From contig NC_087379.1 of assembly GCF_963675165.1 (NCBI RefSeq), forward strand, positions 5,287,442-5,351,441: 64,000 nt of DNA, in the 5' to 3' direction. This document shows positions 10,949 through 23,529 of the stretch, piece by piece. The position numbers were made by a program, and so were the translations under genes. The notes below the pieces were generated by a model, which saw nothing but the letters and a program-made list of their open reading frames with translations, was not told where the DNA came from and ran no database searches. Origin of the DNA: Halichondria panicea. Its lineage: Eukaryota; Porifera; Demospongiae; Suberitida; Halichondriidae. How positions within the stretch are numbered: position 1 is the first letter of the stretch; every line of letters begins with the position of its first letter.

Positions 10949-11400
10949 TTGCGAAAGATCGTGGACATCAGAAAACACAGATCCAGTCTGAGAATTCTGA
11001 TTGAAGAGCACCATACAGCATTCATCACCTTGTACACAGGACGCTTCATTCCAAAAATGCACTTCCTTCTGCATCACCCTGCCCAAATCCTACAAATTGG
11101 TCCAATGGTCAGCGCCAGGAAGCAAAGCTATATTATTCGACTATTACATCTAGCTTCACACTATCATTAGCCAATCATCACCGTGTTACAAAATGTCTAC
11201 ATCCAGTGTTCTTCTTTCGAATGTGGTCCTGAAAAATCACCGACTTTGTTTAAAAATGAAAGACCAGACATTCAAGATCACATAATTAGGGAAGTGCCAC
11301 TATGGATACAGTGCTGCATCGTCCTAATTGGGTTCGTCGAGATAGAGTTCATGGCCTTGATCCCTGTTTTGCTTATATCGATGAATTGATAGTAGTTGGT
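10949..11400 (+). pseudogene. Degenerate Tnp2-like (CACTA transposase C-terminal) fragment
   Basis: The plus strand encodes IEEHHTAFITLY then FIPKMHFLLHHPAQILQIGP, followed after a stop by SSFECGPEKSP. The phrase 'H-x-LLH-P-QIL-GP' with a following 'ECGP' is typical of Tnp2-derived transposon proteins in animals. Stop codons near 11167 and 11179 show it is dead. It lies head to head with the transposon-associated ORF at 9.66-10.65 kb, perhaps as two halves of one element. Confidence 0.4.
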
Positions 11401-11604
11401 GGTGATCTGCTTTTTTTTCTTGCCAGGTTGTGTGATATGCTGTACTTCGATGATCATTATCATTCTTATGTCATTAAAATAACATCCCAGCAATCCATCT
11501 ATACCAAATTGTTGCATTTTGAGTGGGCAGATCAAAGGAAACACTGTGCCAATATCTGCCATAATTATGGCACAGGTCAAGCCTTGAACTGTGCCACTAT
11601 CTAG

Positions 11605-12700
11605 ATACTGGCATAGTATGGCTGAAACGGTCCCTTTTATAGTATAACACTGTTAAACAGATTCAGTGGTAGGCAGAAAACGTTTTTCATGCGTCTGGAG
11701 CATTCCACAGCCACCACAAGTAGTTGAAACTAGTTGTCCTATAAAAGGAGTGATGTGTACACGGAAAGGAATGCACAAGGAATGCAGTTGTTACACAGCT
11801 CATTCGTGCGCACATATTTTGTATTTGTATATCTGCGGCCCTCGGGCCTAAGTCACTACTGAGCCAATATATCCCATGTGGCACTCGTGCATGTGTCACA
11901 ACTATAACTTGTTGGATAGAAATGTGTATCACAGTCACATACTCTCGGATGGACTTAGCTATATCACATTGAAACACTTCTTTATGTCATAATTTCACAA
12001 TTATCAGAAAATTAATAGTTGTTTTGACACAGTGCTGGAGGATTTACTGCATGAGTAAAGGTATTTTGTAGTTTTAACCCATTAACTTTTATTACCTGTC
12101 CCAAACGGTTGTTTTGAGACAGCATGTGCACATTGTACAGTACAGTAGGCCTATAGCTAGTTAAGGTAGTGTAGCATATGGCCTAAAGCATTGCATTGAA
12201 CTGAAAGTTAAGCAGCAAAATTCTTATACTGACAGTAAAACAATTGTGTCTCTGGCCATACACGGATGGCTGGCTATTCGAGGCGCTTTTGTTGCCAATC
12301 CCTCTTTCCTGTATCTATGGTTACATACATACAGATAGTACACACAAAATTCTATATAGCAAACACAAAATTCTATATAGCAAAACACAATAGTAGACAC
12401 ATAAATGATGCAGGTAAACCATTTCTCTATATAGTTAATTTAATAGTTAACTAGGTCGAAATATTGAACAAAGCACAGCTGCATTTGCTGCTTCCATCTC
12501 CTGGGCAGACGACAGTGAGAAATCCTTATACAGTTGCTGATGTTGGTTGGTGGCTGCTGCCTGTATTGGTGGTAAATTCTCCTCCCCACAGCAGATGGAC
12601 TCAAGTGTAGCAACAGCATATCATAGCTGTAGGTCTACATGTATCACCATTCCCCATCCCCTTCCTACATGTATATAGGGTGATCATAGTCTCTGGGATT
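11605..12700. other. Non-coding interval
   Basis: No domain recognised. There is a short direct repeat at about 12345-12390 ('acaaaattctatatagcaaa' twice). Several open frames exist but none has conserved motifs or plausible splice partners. Confidence 0.4.
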
Positions 12701-12714
12701 CTCGTATCTTTCAG

Positions 12715-14665
<1,951 letters not shown>

Positions 14666-15033
14666 ATAGTCTTAGCCAGGACTCTATAGAACACTGTCAG
14701 TGTAATAGCCTCTCTCTGTGGGTTGCTGCTTTTCTTTTGATAAATTATTGTTTATACTGGAATATGAATGTTTATCTATCAGGGTGTGACTGACATTGAT
14801 GTTATAAAGTAGTCATCAATATGAAATATATAATGACTGTCATAACAATAAGAGCAGCATATTGATGTGTACTTGTAGCATAATTACAACAAATTAATGT
14901 TATCCTATAAAGTGATGTTGATCTATGATCATAAAAATAATATTATCATAATAAGAGCTGCATATAATTTATATTATGTAAAATAACAACTTCGTAGTCT
15001 TTTACAGTTTCAGATTGTCCATCCAAACTGAGG
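14666..15033. other. Non-coding interval between GBE1 pseudogene and Eph-like copy A
   Basis: AT-rich sequence with a weak tandem similarity ('attgatgtTATAAAGTagtcatcaat', 'taatgttatcctataaagtg'). It probably contains the 3' flank of Eph-like copy A. No gene seen. Confidence 0.4.
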
Positions 15034-17354
15034 TCATGCAGTTCCCACAATGCCATCATTCAGCTGAGTGACTTGTCCGTACGAGGGATTATACGAGGGA
15101 TTAGGTTGAGTGGCTCCTCCATGCACCATCTGCATATCCCTTAGCTCAATCTCTAGTTTCCTCACTCGCTTGTTGTAGTACACACAAGCAATGCAGATGA
15201 CAACAATTATGACAGCTATTGCAGCAATCACTACCGCCACTACAGACACAGCTAATCTCACTTCTAGCTCAGAGTTTGCTGGGACAGTTGTAGATCTTGG
15301 TGCAGTCACAATAATCGTTTGAACAAGTGTATCTCCTCTGGCCAGAATGAACACTTCCTCCACGGGGATCTGATCTGTTATGTCCGTCTCCGATGTTACA
15401 AACACTGTGTACACAATGTCTGGGGATAGTCCTATGTGTGTGTGTGGGGGGGGAAGGGGCCGGATGCTTTTATGCTGATATTGTATAAATGGAATTATTG
15501 AGTGCATGGCTGTACAGTAGCTGCTTACATATGCGTACCTCCAATCAGTCCCATGGTGGTTGTGGCAGTACCAGATAATGTGACGCTTGTCTCCCCAGCA
15601 ACCCTGAACCAGAGGTTGTATCGTAGCTCATCTCTCCCCCTACCACCAGTGGACACTGGCTCCTCCCAGGCTAGTGTTAGTGTGGTACTGGACATATCCA
15701 CCACCCTCACATTGAGTGGAGGGGACGGGGGAACTGCGTGGGTGTATTGAATGATGCATCAAATTGATGTAAAAAAACTATTAGCACACATAGCATGAGT
15801 ATAACGTCTCCATTCACCGTAATTATTGCAAGCACTGTTCATAAGCATGCATGCACAGTGTATGCAACAGTAGTCTAACTATGCAATAATTTATGAGGCA
15901 AAAACAGTAAGCAAAATCACAATGGGTCAGTTATTTAGCCCTTGATTATTAACGATCAGTATATAGTTTACCCAAAACTCAAAATAGCATTATCCTCCAA
16001 CTCACAGGTGCAGGGAAAGTCCACCTCTTGTGGTGTTCTGTAGTAGCCATCATCACAGGGACACTCTGTCAGGCCTGAGGCTGTGCTATCGCTGTTGCTA
16101 GGGCATGTTAGACACTCCCCATTAGCTGCACTGGCATAAAACCCAAGGTCACAGGCTGTGTGTGTGTGTGGGGGGGGGGGGGATCACATTCATTGAAGTG
16201 TTTCTATTAACAGGGGGAGCTATAAATTCAGTATGCCATGTGATAGTCAGGCCATGCATCCGGCCTTGCATAACATACACCCAAACATGCTATTGTCAAT
16301 GAGTGTATATAGTACTAGCACATTGTAAACTGTTTTTATACAATGATGTGTCCCAAACTGAAACATGTAGTCATACTTACACAAACAGTTTTCTCCGTCC
16401 ATGGTAGGAACAAATCCAGTATTGCAGACACACCTAGTGGAGGGTACAGCAACCCAGTTACCACTCTCCAAACACTTGAGTAAGAAAGCATCACCTTCAA
16501 GGCTGGAGTTAGCGAAGCAGGAGGCATTAACGTTGAGCTGTATGTTAGATCCAACGATTGGAGCTATTGTCTCAGGACGCATTACCAAGTTGACTGTTTC
16601 ACCAGGACAAGCGTTATAGAAGACAATCAGTCGAGAGATGAGTATACAAGTGCCAAGATCTCTAATAGCGAGGTAGAACCCAGACTCATTGGTATTGAAT
16701 CCAAACTGTTCAGTAGTTTTTGTGGTAGTTCCAGATACCTGAGTTGTCAAGGTTCTTATAAGTGCATAATTATCAGTGTCTATAGCAGCCACTGGGTTCA
16801 CTGTAGAAGTCTCATATTTCAGTAGGTCAAAATTTCTCCTGCATCTTGTGCTACCTTCATCAGGGCAAGTGCTCTGCTGGTATTCGATCTGTACAGAGAC
16901 TTGCTGTAGGGGATATCCACCCACCGTTCTGTTGATGTGCTGTGTGAAGAACCAGTTGTTCTGGGCCCCACCTGACCAGCCGCAAACAGTGACAGCAGAC
17001 TCACAGTTAACCCCATGTTCTACCCACTGAAAAGAAGAGATGAGATCAGTGCAATTTGTACTTTTCAACGCTAATTACTAGCTAGAATTACTCACTGATG
17101 ATTGCAGCCCAGTAGGGTTGTTACCATCAAGGTCCACTGCCTGCCACACTGGATTAGTGTTTGGTAGGAGCAACTTGTTATAGTGACTGGAGTCCATTAG
17201 AATCCTCCCATTTGGAGGGTCCTCCACAATGTTCCGGTTTAATAAGGGCAGGTAGAGTTACTGTACAGAGTTCCTGCTCATCTCCTGGAGCCTGTCCAGC
17301 CACCATTGTCAGTACACCCACCAGCAGGTTAGCTATAGCTATCATCTTAAACAT
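15034..17354 (-). pseudogene. Eph-receptor-like transmembrane protein without kinase, copy A (exon 1 frameshift)
   Basis: Five exons with good GT-AG sites: 17096-17354, 16381-17026, 16006-16155, 15539-15733, 15034-15431; intron phases 0,1,1,1. Exon 1 encodes a signal peptide. Exon 2 encodes an ephrin-receptor ligand-binding domain (NNWFFTQHINR, then ESGFYLAIRDLGTC and FYNACPGE, as in Eph jelly rolls). Exon 3 is a Cys-rich EGF-like module (CDLGFYASAANGECLTCPS). Exon 4 is the N-terminal half of an FN3 domain (LTLAWEEP), completed in exon 5, which then gives a membrane helix (about VVIAAIAVIIVVICIACVYY) and a 35-residue tail ending GTA. No tyrosine kinase follows. Compared with copy B, exon 1 has a net 4-nt gain near 17235 that shifts frame before the ligand-binding domain. 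So it is either disabled or affected by an assembly error. Confidence 0.85.
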
Positions 17355-18124
17355 CTTTATGATTGTGCATGCAGCTATAATGGCATGTTATAATTATAAT
17401 GACTGAGCTGAGCCCCACCCCTCATTGTTGCAACTGTGCTGTATATAAACTACATGCATGTACATCACACAGAGAGCCACAACAAGCACATAGCAATAAT
17501 GAAAGCATGCAAGCAGAGTGTCCAATGAGTGTCCTATAGTGTACTATATAGTAGATCTAGAGGCTAGTGTTCCTAGACAGTGACAGTGTTGACCCCAGAG
17601 AGTGCTTGACAGAAGAGTGTGTTGTAGTCACTCACTAGTCTCCTCACATGACATCTCACACACTACACTGTAGTCACCCTCACTCTGACGAGTTGCTATG
17701 ACTACCAGACAGTCAAAGAAAACAATGCATTCATTCAACACAACATTATCTTAATTAAGTCTTAATACAGTAACACACACACGCACAGACTCTCTAGAGG
17801 ATACACTCTTTCATATGACAAAGTTGTTTTGTTCGTGATGCTGCCATTTTTTCAACTTCGTTCTATTAAAAAAAAAATCGGCCTGGGACCAAGGCTAGCT
17901 TGAGCCCTGCCTTGCCACTGGAACTCTCCTGACAAGAATCCTATAGATCTACCACTGCACTGTGTGTATTATGAGCTGAGCAAAAGAATCATAAGGAACC
18001 ATGAAGACGATGCACATAATTTATTATGGGCAGATTACAGCAGAAATAAAATACAACTTAAACAAGACCGGTATCATCATAAAACAACTTTAGAGTCTCT
18101 ACACAGTTTCTGTTCGAAATGGAA
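17355..18124. other. Intergenic repeat unit between Eph-like copies A and B
   Basis: 17490-17760 is closely similar to 25655-25930 (shared 'cctagacagtgacagtgttga', 'gttgctatgactaccagaca'). Each lies upstream of one Eph-like copy and downstream of the next, so they mark the period of the tandem duplication and may include promoter sequence. No ORF. Confidence 0.7.
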
Positions 18125-19599
18125 TCATTTGGTTGAGTAGCTAGCTCCTCCATTCGGTTGCAATTGAGTGGCTTGTCCATACGGATCATTTGGCTGCACC
18201 ATCTGCAATTCCTTGAGCTCAATCTCTAGTTTGCTCACTCGTTTCTTGTGGTACACACAAGCAATGCAGATTACAACAATTATGACAGCTATTGCAGCAA
18301 TCACTACCGCCACAACAGACACAGTCACTCCCACTATCAGTTCAGAATTTGTTGGGACACTCGTAGTAGTTTCAGTCTGAACAGTCCCACTGGTAGTTTG
18401 AATCTCACTGGTAGTTTGAATAATTTCACTGGTAGGTTCACTGGTAGGTTGTAGAACAATTGCAAGTGCATCTCCTCTGGCCAGAATGAACACTTCCTCC
18501 ACGGGGATCTGATCTGTTATATTCGTCTCTGATGTTACAAACACTGTGTACACAGTATCTGGAGTTAGTCCTGTCAGTGTTTGTGTAGTGGTGGGGTGCT
18601 CATAATCATGCTTGACATTGTAATTAATTATAGATCTAGACTAAATGAGCATCCAAAGTTTATATGATTTGCACACATGTACAGTTATAGCTGCTTACCC
18701 TCAATCAGTCCCATGGTGGTGGTGACAGTGTTAGATAGTGTGATGCTTGTCTCCCCAGCCGCCCTGATCCAGAGGTTGTATCGTAGCTCATCTCTCCCCC
18801 TACCACCAGTGGACACTGGCTCCTCCCAGGCTAGTGTTAGTGTGGTACTGGACATATCCACCACCCTCACATTGAGTGGAGGGGACGGGGGAACTGTGTG
18901 GGTGTGGGTGTGTGAGATGTGTAGCTTGAAATGGTATATGTCTTAAGTGTTGGAATAGGCGTGAATAATCAATATACAATAAGCACGGTTAGGTTGCTGG
19001 AATAAACGTGGTGTAAAGAGTAAATAGCTTTGGTGTTGGCAATGGATTATATACCTTACTGGATTGAGAATGATTAGCTATATATATCCTCCAACTCACA
19101 GGTGCAGGGAAGGTCCACCTCTTGTGGTATTCTGTAGTAACCATCATCACAGGGACACTCTGTCAGGCCCGAGGCTGTGCTATCGCTGTTGCTAGGGCAT
19201 TAGGCACTCACCATTAGCTACACTGGCATAGAAACCAGGGTCACAAGCTGTGTGTGTGTGTGTGTGAGGTGCAGGAAAATGATTTGCATTCAACTAATTA
19301 TAAGCAGAAATAAGGCACATATTTAGGCCGATCATGTGACTGAGGCGATCTCATGAATTGATAGCTAACGTCATTTGCCCGCCATCCCTTGCATATATAA
19401 CCAGAGTGCAAAGGCCGGGGGAGTAAAGTAACTACTATATATATATATACAGCCCATACAAACTTGTTGTTGTCTGAGCATGTCATACCATGTGTGTGTA
19501 AAGTTCCCACATCTCAAACACACTAAAAAAACAGTGTGATTAATTACATGTATTGTGCAAGCGACATATGCGATAAAAATTCTGATTGTAGCCTGCCTG

Positions 19600-19637
19600 C
19601 CTGTGTTGGTTGACATGGTCATGTCAACCAACACAGC
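19600..19637. repeat. Short perfect inverted repeat
   Basis: CTGTGTTGGTTGACATG and its reverse complement are separated by 2-4 bases, forming a tight hairpin in intron 2 of Eph-like copy B. Confidence 0.8.
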
Positions 19638-19747
19638 TAGTTTACATTATACTAGACTACTAGTGTTTGTGACGTAGAGAGACAACAACATATTTATATG
19701 GTGTGTATAGTAGTCGCTTACTCCCCTTCATGTACTCCTGCATAATA

Positions 19748-19960
19748 TACCGTAGAGCTAGAAATTTCTGCGGCCCAAAAAATTCTGCGAATTCTGCGAA
19801 TGAATGAGTAAACGCAGAAATATTATCCGCAAATGCTTATTAACCACGCCTAATGTATCAGTTCAATTTGCAAAAATATAATCCACAGAAAGTTTTTACA
19901 GCTATTCGCAGAATTTTTGGGCCGCAGAAATTTCTAGCTATACAGTAATAATAACATAAT
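19748..19960. repeat. Palindromic MITE-like element, about 210 bp
   Basis: The ends are inverted copies: 'tagctagaaatttctgcggc' type sequence at the left and 'gccgcagaaatttctagcta' at the right, continuing through 'ccaaaaaattctgcga'. No ORF. Lies in intron 2 of Eph-like copy B. Confidence 0.8.
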
Positions 19961-19997
19961 AATTATGCCCAAATATAGCTATTCATGTATATAGCAG

Positions 19998-20165
19998 GTA
20001 CATTTCGAGGGTATAAATGATTTTCTGCAAACATTTATACCGACAAATTTAATATCGCCCATGCATGCTGCAAAATGGTTGCTATTTGGCGAAAAATAAA
20101 TCCGCAAAAACCTTTCGAACGGTTTTTCCGCGAAGGTTTTTATACCCTCAAAATTAATATACCCG
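19998..20165. repeat. Foldback element, about 165 bp
   Basis: The outer arms 'tttcgagggtataaa' and 'tttataccctcaaaa' are inverted, with internal inverted phrases 'ccgcaaaaacctttcg' and 'cgaaggtttttata'. No ORF. Confidence 0.65.
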
Positions 20166-20182
20166 ACTACTATATTATTATA

Positions 20183-20242
20183 ATTGTATAGTTTAACAAT
20201 GAGCTATATAATTATAGCTCATTGTTAAACTATACAATTTAA
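20183..20242. repeat. Near-perfect palindrome
   Basis: ATTGTATAGTTTAACAATGAG and its complement CTCATTGTTAAACTATACAAT surround a short AT centre. Adjacent to the preceding foldback element. Confidence 0.9.
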
Positions 20243-20424
20243 GTACTGCATGTATAGAATTTGCTGGTAAGCGAATGAGCCAAATCAGACCCTTTGCAAT
20301 TTAACTATTGCAAGGATCGTGTGTGTGACCAGTACTAGTTTGGGTTTTGCCATTTTATTTTTTAACACACTCGCAAAGTTCGCACATGTTTGTTTGAAAA
20401 ACGTTCTAGTAATACAGCAGAAAA

Positions 20425-20535
20425 TTGGGGGGGAGGGTGGGAATATTCGTGGTGTTGAATCCCTGAGCACGAATATTTTTTTACCTACGAATGAAGCGAT
20501 CTTGACTGCCTTACCTACAGTGCAAGCAGCAACCA
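20425..20535. repeat. Dispersed repeat copy (pair with 55556-55680)
   Basis: The phrase 'gttgaatccctgagcacgaa' followed by 'tatttttt' and 'gaagcgatc' recurs at 55588-55640 in an intron of the SF3B2 gene. The two copies are in the same orientation and about 110-125 bp long. No ORF. Confidence 0.75.
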
Positions 20536-22281
20536 CGAAAATAAGACCCATGCACGAACTAACTAAATATTGCTCAACTACGAATATTTTTCATTGCATG
20601 ACAATTAAAGTAGATCTATAATTATAACTGGAACAAGAAATGGAAGTGCTGAATAACCCAAGGATATTAGGTTCTGTCGGCACAATTAATATCATGTCCT
20701 AGAGCCCCAGAAATTACCCGCTATATACAATTATGTGATCATACTTACAAAAACAGTTTTCTCCGTTTATGGTAGGAATAAATCCAGTTTTGCAGACACA
20801 CCTACTGGAGGGTACAGCAACCCAGTTACCAGTATCTAAACACTTGAGTGAGAAAGCATCACCTTCAGGGCTGGAGTTAGCGAAGCAGGAAGCATTAACG
20901 TTGAGTTGTATGTTAGACCCAACGATTGGAGCTATTGTCTCAGGACGCACCACCAAGTTGACTGTTTCACCAGGACAGGCATGGTAGAAGACAATCAGTC
21001 GAGATATGATAATACAAGTGCCAGGATCTCTAATAGCGAGGTAGAAACCAGACTCATTGGTAGTGAATCCAAACTGTTCAGTAGTTGTTGTGGTAGTTCC
21101 AGAGACCTGAGTCGTCAAGGTACGTATAAGTGCATAGTTATCAGTGTCTATAGCAGCCACAGGGTTCACTGTAGAGGTCTCATATTTCAGTAGGTCAAAT
21201 GTTCTCCTACATCTTGTGCTGCCGTCATCAGGGCATATGTTCTGCTGGTATTCAATCTGTACAGAGACTTGCTGTAGGAGATATCCATTCACTGTTCTGT
21301 TGATGTGCTGTGTGAAGAGCCAGTTGTTCTGGGCCCCAGCTGACCAACCACAAACACTGACGCTAGACTCACAGATAGATCCTTGTTCTACCCACTGAAA
21401 AAGAAGAGATGAGATCAGTGCAATTTTTATACTTCATACGCTATAAATTTCTATACTTACTGATGATTGCAGCCCAGTGGGGTTGTTGTTATCAAGGTCC
21501 ACTGCCTGCCACACTGGATTAGAATTTGGTGGGAGCAATCGCCCATAGTGACTGGAGTCCATTAGAATCCTCCCATTAGGAGGGTCCTCCACAATGTTCT
21601 GGTCAAGGGCAGGTAGAGATACTATACATAGTTCTTGTTCATCTCCTGGAGCCTGTCCAGCCACCATTGTTGTCAGTACACCCACCACCAACAGCAGGTT
21701 GGCTATAGCTAGCATCTTAGACAGTTGAAATTAAAGTCAGATATATAAGGTACCGGATGGAGTTAGAGTTAGCTAAGGGGCTAAAGACACAATATCTTGC
21801 ATGCAGCCATATAGATACTATAAACATAGATACAATTAAATGCAACAGATTGAGCCTCTCCCTCATTCCTGTAGATTCTACACCCACGTACCTCATTAAC
21901 ACAATAACAGAAGCTTCACAGTGCCGGTGTCACAGGACACGGCCTCCCCCAGGACAGGAGCTCCGGGGGGGGGGGGGGGGGGGGGTTCCGTCCTTAGGAT
22001 ATTTCCTCCCCCCGGAGTTTCTGTCCTAGGACAAAAGCTCCTACTCCAGGACCAGAGCTCCCCCATTCTGCGGTGCAGGTGAAAGTCAGTCCACAGGTAA
22101 TCTGAGAGGACTAGTCTAGGCTACGAAGTAACAGCCATAGACAAAGCCTAACTAGATGCAATAGATGCTGTATCTATTATGTTATAGATCTCAATACTCA
22201 ATATATACAACAATGCAAGAGAAAGAAGTACAATAAATATAACCAAAAGTGCACAAATCATAAAGTGATACAACCAGAACA

Positions 22282-23060
22282 AAACCAATCACCTACTGGT
22301 TCTTTGCGAATTTTGGCACAGCGATATAGTGATACCACTCACTATACATTTGTCACACATGACCATATCCTCAAAAGAGTCCGGTCTCTTGCACATGCAG
22401 TATATTGTAATGGCAATGGTTTGTGGTGTTGGTCTTTTGGGCATCGCTTTCTTTGTGCAAGGGAACCGTGAGTTTGCCCTTCTCAAAGCACTTAATGAGA
22501 TGTGCTCTCATTTTGGCCTCATCAAACACTAGAGAATCCACATTATCGTTCATAGCAGCGTGATATGCAGCAGCAATGCTAAATAGTCCGCAGTTGATAG
22601 CACCATCTTGCTGCTGGAGAGCCACCACAGAAATCAACAGCCCATTGCATTGAATTAATGGGCCTTGTGCTATCTGGAGCTCAGTACTTGGGGAAAGCGT
22701 TCCATTGAAGCAGCTGTCGTACAAATACAGTTCACCCTTAAACAGAGAAGTGGCAATCCATGCAGTGCTGTCGTTCTTCAACAAAGAAGATTTTCACAGC
22801 TGCATGTACAAGTAAAATTATCATAATTACATAAACGTTGTCTTACCTGGGCCTTGATTATTGGAAACTGGTGGAAATGCCTTTAATTGGGCCAAGAGAG
22901 TATTATAGCAGCCAAACTTAAGGAATTGCATCGATAATAACTGGTGGGCTGCGCGCATATGCTTGTCGGAGAGCATACCACCTATTGCACTCAACACTTG
23001 TTTGTCAAAGAGGTTTAGATCTAGGGTCTTCAGCCACATCGTTCCTATAATCATATACAC
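22282..23060 (-). pseudogene. Ulp1-type protease and PHD finger part of the Ginger1-like element
   Basis: The exon from 23060 starts the protease region (WLKTLDLNLFDKQVLSAIGG). The next, 22371-22784, has the protease core: TAWIATSLF where the catalytic His would be expected (it is Ala-Trp here), Asp in ELYLYDSCF, and Gln/Cys in QQQDGAINCGLFSIA. A frame change near 22450 leads to a basic stretch and PHD start IYCMCKRPDSFEDMVMCDKC; another shift brings the WYHYIA segment, ending in TAG at about 22282 with the last Cys pair missing. The order matches the Ulp1-PHD relic at 2.5-5 kb. Missing His and broken PHD suggest loss of function. Role in the element is unknown; desumoylation-like protease activity is inferred. 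Confidence 0.75.
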
Positions 23061-23214
23061 AGAAGTCTAAGAATTGTACAAGATATATACACAGCTTATA
23101 CAGAATATTCTACCAAGAAAATAGACATGTTATGATATAATATTATTACCTGACTCTTTTGTTTCTTCCTATAGGAGGTGACTTGCAAGGATCTTTTGTG
23201 TCAAGAGGACGCTT

Positions 23215-23360
23215 ATCACGCTTATCTTGCTTTTGAGAGGGTAGGTCAGGCTTTTGAGAGGGTATATGTTAGGCTTTTGAGAGGGTACATCAGGCTTTTG
23301 AGAGGGTAGGTCAGGATTTTGAGAGGGTAGGTCAGGATTTTGAGAGGGTACGTCAGGCAT
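23215..23360 (-). repeat. 24-bp coding tandem repeat, about 6 copies
   Basis: Plus-strand unit 'gagggtaggtcaggcttttga' repeated with small changes; on the minus strand it encodes octapeptides such as SQNPDLPSQKPDVP. It lies in the linker between the integrase and protease parts of the Ginger1-like element. One copy near 23260 has an extra base that shifts frame. Confidence 0.85.
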
Positions 23361-23529
23361 TCGTTTATTCTTATAGGAGGTGATTTGACTGGAGAAGAGT
23401 GGTTGTCTTCAGAGCCAGGAAGAGTGTTTTCTTCATCGTTAGTTTCTGTAAAATGTTTTAAGCATAATTATATAGCAAGGAACACGACAGAAGGAGGTTA
23501 TTGCTAGCCATGCACACTTTACCTGGAGA

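Larger units (their letters stand above)
18125..21715 (-). pseudogene. Eph-receptor-like transmembrane protein without kinase, copy B (exon 3 frameshift)
   Basis: Same five-exon structure as copy A: 21461-21715, 20749-21394, 19100-19247, 18699-18893, 18125-18570; full length would be about 563 residues. The signal peptide (start MLAIANLLLVVGVLTTMVAG), ligand-binding domain (NNWLFTQHINR, SGFYLAIRDPGTC, FYHACPGE), FN3 half-domain and membrane helix are all readable. The extracellular stalk is longer than in copy A and carries Thr/Ser-Glu repeats (TTSEIQTTSG). The tail is short and lacks kinase motifs. Exon 3 lacks 2 nt at 19200/19201 relative to copy A, which changes ECLTCPS to ECLMP-stop. Intron 2 (about 1.5 kb) is filled with foldback elements. 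Product would bind a cell-surface ligand but could not signal by phosphorylation; this is inference. Confidence 0.85.

Noticed and set aside
15034-15431. Reading the Eph-like tail exon as an independent small membrane protein
   Set aside because: The acceptor and phase join it to the FN3 exon in both copies.
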